Assembly: GCA_002402905.1 (NCBI GenBank)
Contig: DHGT01000029.1
Span: 1,739-39,335, forward strand
Direction: 5' to 3'
Length of the DNA stretch: 37,597 nucleotides
DNA from: Desulfatitalea sp. UBA4791
GTDB taxonomy: Bacteria > Desulfobacterota > Desulfobacteria > Desulfobacterales > Desulfosarcinaceae
Shown here: piece by piece, positions 17,879 through 26,751 of the stretch
Position numbering within the stretch: the stretch's first letter is position 1
Layout: each line of letters begins with the position of its first letter
The notes under the pieces: model-generated
Database searches by the model: none
Told to the model about the DNA's origin: nothing
The model's input: only the letters and a program-made list of their open reading frames with translations
Program-made: the position numbers and the translations under genes

Positions 17879-18949
17879 ATGGCGGAAGAAAACGACCAGG
17901 AAAAATCAGAGAAGGCAACCCCTAAGAAGCGCGAAGACGCGCGGCGCAAGGGACAAGTCGCCAAGAGTCGTGAAATTCCGTCGGTGCTGGTGCTCCTCGG
18001 CTCGTTGTCGGTCTTTTATTTTGCGGGCAGCTGGATGTTCAATCAGCTCACCGAAATCATGCGATGGGTGTTTGACCAGACAGTTCATTTCCAACTGGGC
18101 GGAGAAAGCACCCATGCGCTGCTTTGGCAACTGTTTCTCAAAATCATCGTGGTGCTGGCACCCCTGGTGGCGACGGTGGCGGTGGCCGGTATTTTGGGAA
18201 ACATCGCCCAGACGGGCTTTATGTTGACCGGCGAAACCATGACGCCCAAACTCTCCAAGCTCAATCCGCTCAAGGGGATGAAGCGCCTCTTTTCCATCAC
18301 CTCCCTTGTGGAGTTGGTCAAATCGGTTCTTAAAGTGATCATTATCGCCGGCGTCTCCTACAGCATGCTGCGCGGAGAGATGGAGAGCATCCCGGCATTG
18401 GTGGAATTGGAGATTCCGGCCATCCTCGCCTTTTTCGGAAGGGTGGCCTTGAAGCTGGGGTTCTATACCTGCCTCGTATTGATTATTCTGGCCGCATTGG
18501 ACCTTTTCTTTCAGACCTGGAAGCATGAGCGGGATCTGCGCATGACCAAACAGGAGGTCAAGGACGAGTACAAACAGCGTGAAGGTGATCCGGCGGTGCG
18601 CGCCCGCATCCGAGCGGCCCAGCGCGAAATGGCTATGAAACGCATGATGGAGGCCGTTCCCGGGGCCACCGTGGTCATTACCAACCCCACCCACCTGGCC
18701 ATTGCCCTCAAATTCGATCGTGACATGCCGGCGCCGGTGGTTGTGGCCAAGGGCGCCGATCACATCGCCGCCAAGATCCGGGAACTGGCGATCGCCCATG
18801 ACGTTCCCATCATCGAACAAAAACCATTGGCCAGGGCTATTTATAAGGATGTGGAGATCGGACAGCAGATTCCGGTGGATCTCTACCAGGCCGTCGCCGA
18901 GATACTGGCCTATGTGTATCGCTTGAAAGGTTTGGCCCCCACCGCGTAA
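17879..18949 (+). CDS. flhB: Flagellar export switch protein FlhB
   Basis: FlhB decides when the export machine stops sending rod/hook parts and starts sending filament parts. The 356-residue sequence starts with the basic KATPKKREDARRKGQVAKSR motif, has four membrane segments in residues about 30-210, and a cytoplasmic domain. The autocleavage site NPTH is at residues 269-272, the same position as in E. coli, and the following THLAIALKF is intact, so cleavage is expected. It follows fliR by 12 nt. FliK, the other half of the switch, is encoded at 7336. Confidence 0.97.
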   Translation: MAEENDQEKSEKATPKKREDARRKGQVAKSREIPSVLVLLGSLSVFYFAGSWMFNQLTEIMRWVFDQTVHFQLGGESTHALLWQLFLKIIVVLAPLVATVAVAGILGNIAQTGFMLTGETMTPKLSKLNPLKGMKRLFSITSLVELVKSVLKVIIIAGVSYSMLRGEMESIPALVELEIPAILAFFGRVALKLGFYTCLVLIILAALDLFFQTWKHERDLRMTKQEVKDEYKQREGDPAVRARIRAAQREMAMKRMMEAVPGATVVITNPTHLAIALKFDRDMPAPVVVAKGADHIAAKIRELAIAHDVPIIEQKPLARAIYKDVEIGQQIPVDLYQAVAEILAYVYRLKGLAPTA

Positions 18950-19114
18950 TACCGCTTCTCAGATGGTGCCGGCGAGATTTTGACGCTCCGGCGAAGCGTT
19001 GGTTGAATGTACGCAGAGATTGGGGTGCCTGAAGCTTCCCTCAGAACATAATCTTTTGAATTACAATACGATATAAAATTCCCAAAGCCATAAATAAGTT
19101 CTCCGGCATCAGGC

Positions 19115-21289
19115 ATGGAAAATGCAAATCCAGCCATCGTTACGCGCAACCCCCACGGAGTTCAAAAAAACAATATGACGGAAATCGCCGGAACCAGCAC
19201 GCTGAACAATCGACTCTCCATCATTTCCAAAAACACGGATGTGATGATGGGGTTCGGTATCATGTGCATTCTCATGGTTATGATCATACCGATTCCGCCC
19301 ATGCTCCTCGATCTGTTTTTGACCTTCAACATCACCTTTGCCCTGATGATTCTGCTGGTCGGCATGTATGTGATCAAGCCGATCGATTTTTCCTCCTTCC
19401 CAACCGTTTTGCTGTTGTCCACCCTTTTCCGCCTGGCGCTCAATATCGCCTCCACCCGCTTGATCCTGCTGCATGGCGAAGGGGGCACCCAGGCGGCCGG
19501 CAAAGTGATCAGTGCCTTCGGCAGCTTTGTGGTCGGCGGCAACTACCTGGTCGGATTGATCGTCTTCGTTATCCTGGTGGTGGTCAACTTCGTGGTCATC
19601 ACCAAGGGCGCCGGGCGCATCGCCGAGGTCGCGGCCCGCTTTACCCTGGATGCCATGCCGGGCAAGCAGATGAGTATCGATGCCGATCTCAATGCCGGTC
19701 TGATCGACGACCAGGAGGCCCGGAATCGCCGTCAGCAGGTGGCCCGTGAGTCGGAATATTATGGGGCCATGGATGGTGCCAATAAATTCGTGCGTGGTGA
19801 CGCCATCGCAGGTATCATCATCACCCTGATCAATATCGTCGCCGGGTTTGCCATCGGGGTGTTTCAAAACGGCATGTCCTTTGCCGATGCGGCCCAGAAT
19901 TATACATTGCTCACCGTCGGCGACGGTCTGGTCAGCCAGGTGCCGGCCCTGATCATCTCCACCGCGGCCGGCATCGTGGTCAGTCGGGCCGGTTCGGAAA
20001 ACAACCTGGGCCTCGAGATCGGCTCCCAGCTCTTCGTCAAGCCGCGCGCCCTGGCCGTGGCGGCGTTCATCCTCTTTGCCTTTGGCGCGATCCCGGGCCT
20101 GCCGACGGTTCCATTTTTCATCCTGGCGCTTTTTGTGGGCGGCGTCGCCTATCTGTTGTTCAAAGCCGGGCGTCAGAAGGCGGCCCAGAAGGTCGAGGAG
20201 AGGGATAAGACCGAACCCGAAGACGGCGGTGAGACCGCGCAAATCTTCAGGCCATTGCCCCCCCTGGATATTCTCGCATTGGAAATCGGCTACGGGTTGA
20301 TCCCGCTGGTCGACAGCCAGCAAGACGGAGAATTGCTCGATCGTATCAAGTCGATTCGTCGCCAAATCGCCCAGGAAATTGGCATCGTCGTGCCTTCGAT
20401 CCATATTCAGGACAATATGCAACTCAGACCGGGCGAGTATGTCATCAAGCTCAAGGGCAATGACATCGGCCGGGGTGAGTTGATGCTGAACCAGTACCTG
20501 GCCATGAACCCCGGCAATGCGGACGATTCCATCCATGGCATTCCCACCAAGGAACCCACCTATGGCATCGACGCCATGTGGATCAAAGAGACGGTGCGTG
20601 AAGAGGCCATCGCCAAGGGATTCACGGTGGTCGATTTGTCCACGGTGATCACGACCCATCTTTCCGACATTATCCGTCGCCATGCCCAGGAGTTGCTCGG
20701 CCGCCAGGAGACCCAACAGTTGCTCGATGCCCTCAAACAGACCCATCCCAAAGTGGTCGACGAGCTGGTGCCGGGGCATTTGTCTTTAGGTGGGGTGGTG
20801 CGGGTGCTTCAGAATCTGCTGAGCGAACAGGTATCGATTCGTGACCTGCTGACCATCATCGAGGCCATGGCCGACTGGGCACCATCGGTCAAGCAACTCG
20901 ATGTGTTGACGGAACATGTCCGCCAGGCTCTGGCGCGGGCGATCACCCAACAATATCTCTCGCCCGAAGGCGATCTGGTGGCCATCTCCCTCGGTCAAAC
21001 CGCCGAACGGCGTATCGCCGAGTCGATCCAACGCACCGACCAGGGAGATTACCTGGCGATCGACCCCCAGGCCGCCCAGCGTTTGATCCATCATCTGGCT
21101 GGACAGTTGGACCAGTTCGCCCAGCGCAACCTGCAGCCGTTGGTTTTGTGTTCCGGTCAGATTCGATCCCACTTCAAAAAGCTGGTCGATCGTTTCATCC
21201 CCAACCTCGTGGTGCTGGCCTATGAAGAGATTTTACCCCATATCAGAATTCAATCCATTGGAGTGGCGGAGCTGAAAGATGAAAATTAA
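19115..21289 (+). CDS. flhA: Flagellar export gate protein FlhA
   Basis: A 724-residue FlhA, the nonameric ring of the export gate. The membrane half (residues about 45-360) carries the FHIPEP-family signatures, including FPTVLLLSTLFRLALNIAST and VVITKGAGRIAEVAARFTLD with DAMPGKQMSIDADLNAG. The cytoplasmic half binds chaperone-substrate complexes. Two starts are possible: ATG 19115 or ATG 19175, which would remove 20 poorly conserved residues; neither has a strong ribosome-binding site. The 165-nt gap before it is AT-rich with no convincing sigma-54 or sigma-28 site. The 3' end overlaps flhF by 11 nt. Confidence 0.96.
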   Translation: MENANPAIVTRNPHGVQKNNMTEIAGTSTLNNRLSIISKNTDVMMGFGIMCILMVMIIPIPPMLLDLFLTFNITFALMILLVGMYVIKPIDFSSFPTVLLLSTLFRLALNIASTRLILLHGEGGTQAAGKVISAFGSFVVGGNYLVGLIVFVILVVVNFVVITKGAGRIAEVAARFTLDAMPGKQMSIDADLNAGLIDDQEARNRRQQVARESEYYGAMDGANKFVRGDAIAGIIITLINIVAGFAIGVFQNGMSFADAAQNYTLLTVGDGLVSQVPALIISTAAGIVVSRAGSENNLGLEIGSQLFVKPRALAVAAFILFAFGAIPGLPTVPFFILALFVGGVAYLLFKAGRQKAAQKVEERDKTEPEDGGETAQIFRPLPPLDILALEIGYGLIPLVDSQQDGELLDRIKSIRRQIAQEIGIVVPSIHIQDNMQLRPGEYVIKLKGNDIGRGELMLNQYLAMNPGNADDSIHGIPTKEPTYGIDAMWIKETVREEAIAKGFTVVDLSTVITTHLSDIIRRHAQELLGRQETQQLLDALKQTHPKVVDELVPGHLSLGGVVRVLQNLLSEQVSIRDLLTIIEAMADWAPSVKQLDVLTEHVRQALARAITQQYLSPEGDLVAISLGQTAERRIAESIQRTDQGDYLAIDPQAAQRLIHHLAGQLDQFAQRNLQPLVLCSGQIRSHFKKLVDRFIPNLVVLAYEEILPHIRIQSIGVAELKDEN

Positions 21290-22739
21290 GCGTTTCGAGG
21301 CCTCCAGCATGTCCGATGCCCTGCGCATGGTCAAAAAGGATTTCGGTGAAGAGGCGGTGATCCTGTCGGCAAAAACCTTAGGCAAATCGAACCGAATTTT
21401 TGGCAAATGTTCGGGCGGCAAGGTGATCGTCACGGCCGCCATCGACGAGGCATTGCCCCAAACCGAAACGAAAAGCAGCGAAACGTCGGGTCAATGGCAG
21501 CTGCCGGACCTCTCCGATCTCTTACAGGAAGCATCCCAGAAGCCTTTGGAGTCCAACCGCACGATTCTCGAACGCTTTACCCCCATCACGCGCACCGGAA
21601 AACAGAAACTCGGGCCCAAGCTGGTGCGGTTGATGTCCGAATCCAAAAACGTAACCGAACCATCGAAAAAGAGTGTGGACATGACACTTTATCCCTTCCT
21701 GTCGGGCCAGGGCCTCGATGATGAGCTGGCATCGGAACTGGCGGCCTTAGCCGAAGAGATGTTGCCATCCGAAAGCACGGAAAGCGAGCAGATCGAAGCG
21801 CTTACCCAGGTAATCGAAGCCAGGGCGTGGGTCGCTCCGACCACCCAACTTCGCGTCAAAAACCGGCGCGTCGTCGTTCTGGTCGGCCCGGGCGGCGCAG
21901 GCAAGACGGCGACCGCCGCCAAACTGGCCGCCCATGCGATCCTGACCCTGGAACAGACCGTAGCTCTTCTCAGTCTCGACAACCAGCGGGTCGGCGGTAC
22001 GGATGAACTGGCCCGTTTTGCCGCCGTCATGGGTCTCGATCTGGAGGTGGCCATGGATCCGGGCGAGGTGTCGGCCGCCATGGAACGCATGGCTCAAGCC
22101 CAGCTCATCGTGGTCGATACGCCGGGACTGGTCCCCGATGATACGGCGGGACGGGCACGGCTCGAGCAGATGATCGCCGCCCTGCCGGATCCGGAGGTGC
22201 ATCTGCTGATCAACGCATGTTGCCAGGAGGGGGTCATTTCCAAAGCCGTCCGTTTCTACAAGGCGCTGGGGGTCGACCGGGTCCTGCCGACGCATCTGGA
22301 TTGGAGCGAGCAGATCGGCCCTTTTGTCAACCAGATGTCACGTTGCACGTTCCCCATGACCTATCTTGGATCCGGCATCCGGGTTCCTGAAGATCTTCAT
22401 ACGGCCACCTGCCGGAATCTGGCCATGCGGCTGCTGGGGCTGGTTCCCGAAGAAGCACAGGTATCCGATCCGGATCCCGAGGTGACCGTGGTCCGACGTC
22501 GAATGGCACTCGGTGAGGATGGACCGAAATATGTGGCCAATCGAAACTCCGACATTTTCCACCAGACCGACTGCAAATCGGTCCAACGCATCAGCGAAGC
22601 GAATGCTTTGATGTTCAAGGATTCAAACGAAGCCTTGGCGCAAGGATTCAAACCTTGCCGCATGTGTTGCAGTGAGCACATCGTTCATAAACCCATCGAT
22701 CGCCTGGCACGCACCCGCTATGCCGGCAGCAGGAATTGA
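21279..22739 (+). CDS. flhF: Polar flagellar GTPase FlhF with extra Cys-rich C-terminal module
   Basis: FlhF is an SRP-type GTPase that sets where and how many polar flagella form. The 486-residue product begins MKIKRFEASSMSDALRMVKK, as FlhF does. It has an N/basic region to about residue 190 and a G domain with P-loop GPGGAGKT (203-210), DNQRVGGTDELARFA, a DTPG in place of the usual DTAG, and THLD in place of TKLD. The G domain ends near 400. Residues 418-464 form an additional segment (YVANRNSDIFHQTDC, then EALAQGFKPCRMCC) with His428, Cys432, Cys460, Cys463 and Cys464. It resembles the Ada-type metal-binding module (H..C..V.....F....EA...G+.PC..C). Standard FlhF stops at the G domain. FlhG follows by 4 nt. 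Confidence 0.94.
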   Translation: MKIKRFEASSMSDALRMVKKDFGEEAVILSAKTLGKSNRIFGKCSGGKVIVTAAIDEALPQTETKSSETSGQWQLPDLSDLLQEASQKPLESNRTILERFTPITRTGKQKLGPKLVRLMSESKNVTEPSKKSVDMTLYPFLSGQGLDDELASELAALAEEMLPSESTESEQIEALTQVIEARAWVAPTTQLRVKNRRVVVLVGPGGAGKTATAAKLAAHAILTLEQTVALLSLDNQRVGGTDELARFAAVMGLDLEVAMDPGEVSAAMERMAQAQLIVVDTPGLVPDDTAGRARLEQMIAALPDPEVHLLINACCQEGVISKAVRFYKALGVDRVLPTHLDWSEQIGPFVNQMSRCTFPMTYLGSGIRVPEDLHTATCRNLAMRLLGLVPEEAQVSDPDPEVTVVRRRMALGEDGPKYVANRNSDIFHQTDCKSVQRISEANALMFKDSNEALAQGFKPCRMCCSEHIVHKPIDRLARTRYAGSRN

Positions 22740-22743
22740 CGCA

Positions 22744-23625
22744 ATGATAGATAAAGAAACGACATCGAAGATCATTCGCCTCAGGGACCGTAAAAACACG
22801 GCATCCGCCAAAAGCCAGGATGAGCATCGCTTTCCCAAAATCATCTCGATCACCAGCGGCAAAGGAGGCGTCGGCAAGACCAACATCGTGGCCAATCTGG
22901 GATATACCCTGAGGCGGTTCGGCAAGAAAGTTCTCATTCTGGATGCGGATCTGGGGCTTGGCAATCTGGATGTCCTGCTGGGCTTGACGCCGCAATACAA
23001 CCTTTCCCACGTGATTCGCGGGGAAAAGCAGTTGTCCGAGGTGGTGGTCACCGGCCCCGGCGGCATGCAGATCCTTCCGGCCGCCTCCGGCATCCAGGAT
23101 CTGACGGCACTGACCCAGCAGGAACGCTATCTGGTCTTCAGCCAACTGGATGCGTTCATGAAAGACTTCGATGTCATGCTCATCGATACGGCTGCCGGCA
23201 TTTCGGCCAATGTGCTCTACTTCAATATCAACTCCGACGAAATTCTGGTCGTTGCGACGCCCGAACCCACGTCGATTACCGACGCCTATGCCATGATGAA
23301 GGTGCTGTCGGTCAAGCATGGCACCGACCGATTCCATCTGGTGGTCAATGCCGCCGCCAGCGTCCAGGAAGCCGAGGACGTGTTCCGTCAATTGAGCCTG
23401 GTGGCGGATCGTTTCCTCAATATTTCCATGGAATATTTCGGATGCATCCTGCTCGACGAGAATGTGCGCAAAGGGGTCCGTCAGCAAAAGGCGGTGACCG
23501 AGATGGCGCCCCTGGCCAAGGCGAGCCGCAACTTCATCGATCTGGCCAAGAAAATTATCGCCTCACCCAACTCGAACCGTACGACGCGGACGCCGGAGTG
23601 GCGCTTGACCGAGATGCCGAATTGA
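22744..23625 (+). CDS. flhG: MinD-like ATPase FlhG/FleN
   Basis: FlhG is the ParA/MinD-type ATPase that limits flagellar number, working against FlhF. The start at 22744 has AGGA 9 nt upstream and follows flhF by 4 nt, giving 293 residues. The deviant Walker A SGKGGVGKTN is at 38-47, followed by VLILDADLGLGNLDVLLGL and the switch VMLIDTAAGIS. The N-terminal segment SKIIRLRDRKN sits where FlhG proteins have the DQAxxLR motif that stimulates FlhF, but here it is only partly conserved. The C-terminal region with a short membrane-targeting-like helix (FIDLAKKIIA) is normal. Confidence 0.95.
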   Translation: MIDKETTSKIIRLRDRKNTASAKSQDEHRFPKIISITSGKGGVGKTNIVANLGYTLRRFGKKVLILDADLGLGNLDVLLGLTPQYNLSHVIRGEKQLSEVVVTGPGGMQILPAASGIQDLTALTQQERYLVFSQLDAFMKDFDVMLIDTAAGISANVLYFNINSDEILVVATPEPTSITDAYAMMKVLSVKHGTDRFHLVVNAAASVQEAEDVFRQLSLVADRFLNISMEYFGCILLDENVRKGVRQQKAVTEMAPLAKASRNFIDLAKKIIASPNSNRTTRTPEWRLTEMPN

Positions 23626-23654
23626 TTCGAATTCAATGCCGATGGGGGAAAACA

Positions 23655-24413
23655 ATGGCTGGACTGGAAACCCAACTCAAAAATCTGGATAAAGAGGATC
23701 ACACCCTGCGCAATGAGATCATTGCCGAGTATCTGCCTTATGTGAACCGGATCGTCAATCGCATTGCGACCCATCTGCCGCCCACAGTCGAGGTCGATGA
23801 CCTGGTCAATGTCGGCATCATCGGTTTGATACAGGCCATCGAGAGATACGATCCCAACCGCGACAACAAATTCATGACCTATGCGGTTTTCCGGATCAAA
23901 GGGGCCGTGCTGAGCGAATTGCGGTCCAGGGATTTTTTGGGGAGGACCACCCGTAAGAAAATTCGCAGCCTGGAGAAAGCCTACATCCGGCTGGAACAGA
24001 AACTGGGCCGCGAAGTTCAGGATGAAGAGCTGGCCGAAGAGATGGAGATGGACCTGGATCAGCTCTACCAGGTCAAACGGATGTCCAGCATCTCGTTTGT
24101 CAGTTTCGAAGAGATCGGCGCAGGCTCGAAAAACGAAAAAGAAAACATCATCAGCTACCTGCTTAACGATGAAGACAGCGATGCGTTGTCATTGACCACC
24201 ATCAAGGAGATCAAGGCGACGCTGGCCAATCACATCGAACAACTGCCCGAAAAGGAGCGCCTCGTCGTTTCCATGTATTACAGCGACGAAATGACGATGA
24301 AGGAAATCGGCATGGTCCTGGATATCACCGAATCGCGGGTTTCCCAGATCCATTCCCAGGCGGTCCTGCGTCTGCGCAGCAAGCTGCGCAAGGATGGTTT
24401 TCTCGAAGAATAA
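23655..24413 (+). CDS. fliA: Flagellar sigma factor FliA (sigma-28)
   Basis: The start at 23655, 4 nt after GGGGGAA, gives a 252-residue FliA. Region 2 reads YLPYVNRIVNRIA, DDLVNVGIIGLIQAIERYDP and FMTYAVFRIKGAVLSELRSR. Region 4 contains LPEKERLVVSMYYSDEMTMK and a helix-turn-helix LDITESRVSQIHSQAVLRLR. FliA directs transcription of late flagellar genes; its inhibitor FlgM is encoded at 30272 in this window, and candidate target promoters are at 30119, 36324 and 36402. It follows flhG by 29 nt, the usual order flhF-flhG-fliA. Confidence 0.97.
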   Translation: MAGLETQLKNLDKEDHTLRNEIIAEYLPYVNRIVNRIATHLPPTVEVDDLVNVGIIGLIQAIERYDPNRDNKFMTYAVFRIKGAVLSELRSRDFLGRTTRKKIRSLEKAYIRLEQKLGREVQDEELAEEMEMDLDQLYQVKRMSSISFVSFEEIGAGSKNEKENIISYLLNDEDSDALSLTTIKEIKATLANHIEQLPEKERLVVSMYYSDEMTMKEIGMVLDITESRVSQIHSQAVLRLRSKLRKDGFLEE

Positions 24414-24456
24414 GGGCAAGACATCAAGCCGACAATCCGTAAAAAAGGAGAAATAT

Positions 24457-24996
24457 ATGCTGAGTATCACCATACCCGTGTGGCTCTTGTTTTCCGTGGC
24501 CGGCCTGCCCACCTTGCTGTTGCTTGGCCTGGGCATCCGACTGATGCGCCTTAAACGCCATCGAGACAAGCAGCAGGAGAAGCAAGCGCCGGAAACCCGA
24601 ATGGGCTTTTCGGTGGAAGGGTTCGATCGACAGATGAATCAGGCGATTCTGCAACAGCAGATCGATGCGGTGTTCAATGCGATGTTGACCATTCTCCAAA
24701 CCGAACAGATCAAATTGAAGGCCCTGGTGCAGCAAGTCCACACCGCACCCAACACGATTGAAGCCACCGATGCGCAGGCCAGGGCGCTGTGTAAAATCAA
24801 TCCGGGGCAGGGTGCCGAAGCGCAGCCGGGTTCCCCGGAGCCGCGTCCCAGCGTTGCGGAAATGATCAACAATGGGTTGAAGACGGACGAGATCAGCCGA
24901 CGACTGGGCCTGTCGCAAAGCGAGGTGGCACTGGCGGTGAAAATTCATGCCGGCCGAAACGGGGGCCGCAGGGAGCGAATGGAGGCGGTGGCTTAG
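24457..24996 (+). CDS. SwrB/DUF2802-like single-pass membrane protein
   Basis: A 179-residue protein not assigned to a standard flagellar name. AAGGAG 6 nt before ATG 24457 fixes the start. Residues about 5-28 (VWLLFSVAGLPTLLLLGLGI) form one membrane helix with a basic inner flank (RLKRHRDKQQEKQ). The middle is helical and Gln-rich (coiled-coil-like). Residues about 145-170 (VAEMINNGLKTDEISRRLGL, then SQSEVALAVKIHA) form a small helix-turn-helix-like module. The same layout (N-terminal membrane helix, coiled coil, C-terminal HTH-like module) and the same place after the sigma-28 gene are known for Bacillus SwrB and for DUF2802-type proteins of gammaproteobacteria. Homology with either is an inference. 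It probably ends the motA-fliA operon. Confidence 0.72.
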   Translation: MLSITIPVWLLFSVAGLPTLLLLGLGIRLMRLKRHRDKQQEKQAPETRMGFSVEGFDRQMNQAILQQQIDAVFNAMLTILQTEQIKLKALVQQVHTAPNTIEATDAQARALCKINPGQGAEAQPGSPEPRPSVAEMINNGLKTDEISRRLGLSQSEVALAVKIHAGRNGGRRERMEAVA

Positions 24997-25033
24997 CGGC
25001 CGCGAACACCTGGCGGCAAGATATCATCGGCCG

Positions 25034-25057
25034 CCCGGCAATCATTGCCGGGTTGTT
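25034..25057 (+). terminator. Hairpin/terminator after the fliA operon
   Basis: A perfect 8-bp stem CCCGGCAA (25034-25041) with TTGCCGGG (25045-25052), loop TCA, is followed by the T-rich TTGTT. It sits 37 nt after the last gene of the operon and 70 nt before the next promoter. The U-tract is imperfect, so termination strength is uncertain. Confidence 0.65.
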
Positions 25058-25122
25058 GACGTGGCAGGGTGCTTCAATTCCATAATATTTTGAAATCATG
25101 ACACATTCAAAAAATCTGGAAG

Positions 25123-25138
25123 TGGCACGGCAGTTGCA
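25123..25138 (+). promoter_or_regulatory. Consensus sigma-54 promoter upstream of flgF
   Basis: TGGCACGGCAGTTGCA is a full match to the sigma-54 consensus (TGGCAC-N5-TTGCA), with GG at 25124-25125 and GC at 25136-25137. The predicted start near 25149 lies about 23 nt before the flgF ATG, with GAAAGGA as ribosome-binding site. This is the best promoter in the window. Confidence 0.93.
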
Positions 25139-25171
25139 AATTATCCAGGGGAAAGTCGAGAAAGGACGATC

Positions 25172-25915
25172 ATGAGCGGAGCCATCTACCAAGCGGCATC
25201 CGGTGCCTTGTTACAGCAGATGCGCATGGATATGCTTTCCAATAACCTGGCCAATGTCAACACCTCGGGCTACAAGGCAGACAAACCCATCTTTCGGCTC
25301 GAAGCGCCTGACGCTCCCGAAGGCGGTGCAGTCGAAATACCCGGTCGACTCTCTCCATATGCCCCACCCATGGAGGCCCTGACGGATTTTGGACCTGGGC
25401 CGATGACACGAACCGAAAATCCCCTGGATATCGCCGTCGTGGGAGACGGCTTTCTGGAGGTACAGGCTCCGGAAGGTGCGCGTTTCACGCGCAAAGGCAA
25501 CCTGACCATCAATGAACGCGGGATTCTAAGCACCTCCGAGGGCTGGCCGGTCATGGGGCAGGGCGGCGAAATCGCCATCGACGGCAGCAAAGTCGACATC
25601 AGTTCGCATGGCGAAGTATATGTGGACGGTGAAGCTGTCGATGTGCTTCGAGTGGTGACCTTCGATCAGCAGGAACAGCTGACGAAGACGGGCAACACCT
25701 TTTTTGCGGCGCCCCAGGGCGTGGCCGGAAATGCCATGGACGAGGATCAGGTCCAGATCGCCCAGGGCTTTTTAGAAGGATCCAACGTGGATGCCGTTCG
25801 CACCATGACCGAGGTGATCGAAACCATGCGCATTTTCGAGGCCTATCAGCGCATCATCCGGTCCGTGGACGAAACCACGGCCAAGGCGGTCAACGAGGTC
25901 GGTAAAAATGTTTGA
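25172..25915 (+). CDS. flgF: Flagellar proximal rod protein FlgF
   Basis: The 247-residue protein has the axial N-terminus MSGAIYQAASGALLQQMRMD followed by NNLANVNTSGYKADKPIF, and the C-terminal EGSNVDAVRTMTEVIETMRI and FEAYQRIIRSVDE typical of FlgF. In the middle are LDIAVVGDGFLEVQ and FTRKGNLTINERGIL, shared with FlgG and FlgE. It is the first gene after the consensus sigma-54 promoter, and flgG follows 36 nt later behind an AAGGAG. FlgF forms the last part of the proximal rod. Confidence 0.96.
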   Translation: MSGAIYQAASGALLQQMRMDMLSNNLANVNTSGYKADKPIFRLEAPDAPEGGAVEIPGRLSPYAPPMEALTDFGPGPMTRTENPLDIAVVGDGFLEVQAPEGARFTRKGNLTINERGILSTSEGWPVMGQGGEIAIDGSKVDISSHGEVYVDGEAVDVLRVVTFDQQEQLTKTGNTFFAAPQGVAGNAMDEDQVQIAQGFLEGSNVDAVRTMTEVIETMRIFEAYQRIIRSVDETTAKAVNEVGKNV

Positions 25916-25951
25916 TACGGTTTTCAGAGAATCTAACAAGGAGACCCGGCG

Positions 25952-26740
25952 ATGATTCGCAGCCTATGGACGGCCGCTTCAGGTATGCAGGCCCAATCCA
26001 CCCATATCGATGTCATTTCCAACAACCTGGCCAATGTCAACTCCACCGGTTTTAAACGCAGCCGGGCCGAGTTTCAGGATCTGTTGTACGAAACCATGCG
26101 GCCCCCAGGTGTGAATGCGGCCGGCGGCAATCAGGTGCCCACCGGCATCCAGATCGGCCACGGTACCCGCACGGCCGCCACCCACAAAATTTTCATTCAG
26201 GGTGATTTTCAACACACCCAGAATGAACTCGATATCGCCATCGAAGGGCAGGGCTTTTTTCAAATCATCCAACCCAATGGCGATGTGGCCTATTCCCGCG
26301 CCGGCAACTTCAAGATCGACAGCGATGGCCGAGTCGTCACGTCCGACGGGTTTCTCATGGAACCGGAAATCACCATCCCGACCGATACCCTCGCGGTCTC
26401 GATCAGCACCGATGGGACGGTATCGATTCTGCAGCCGGGCGATGGGGCACCCACCGATATCGGTAATATCGAACTGGCCCGCTTCGTCAATCCGGCCGGC
26501 CTGAAAAGCATCGGCCGCAACCTGTTTGTTCAAAGCGAAGCCTCCGGCGATCCGATTACCGGCACGCCGGGCGAAGAGGGATATGGCACCCTTGCCCAGG
26601 GATTTCTGGAAATGTCCAATGTCAGCGTCGTCGACGAGATGGTCAACATGATCACCGCCCAACGGGCCTATGAAATCAACAGCAAGGCCATTCAAACGTC
26701 GGACGAGATGCTGCAGCAAGCCAACAACCTGAAGCGTTAA
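25952..26740 (+). CDS. flgG: Flagellar distal rod protein FlgG
   Basis: A 262-residue FlgG, the normal size for the distal rod subunit. The N-terminus MIRSLWTAASGMQAQSTHID and ANVNSTGFKRSRAEFQDLLY are diagnostic, including the FQDLLYET segment that marks FlgG. The C-terminus ends VVDEMVNMITAQRAYEINSK and IQTSDEMLQQANNLKR, as in other FlgG. AAGGAG lies 8 nt before the ATG. flgA begins 11 nt after the stop. Confidence 0.97.
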   Translation: MIRSLWTAASGMQAQSTHIDVISNNLANVNSTGFKRSRAEFQDLLYETMRPPGVNAAGGNQVPTGIQIGHGTRTAATHKIFIQGDFQHTQNELDIAIEGQGFFQIIQPNGDVAYSRAGNFKIDSDGRVVTSDGFLMEPEITIPTDTLAVSISTDGTVSILQPGDGAPTDIGNIELARFVNPAGLKSIGRNLFVQSEASGDPITGTPGEEGYGTLAQGFLEMSNVSVVDEMVNMITAQRAYEINSKAIQTSDEMLQQANNLKR

Positions 26741-26751
26741 CCGACTGAATC

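Noticed and set aside
18950..19114. A separate promoter for flhA
   Set aside because: No sigma-54, sigma-28 or well-spaced sigma-70 elements could be found; the closest -35/-10 like pair has a 10-nt spacer.
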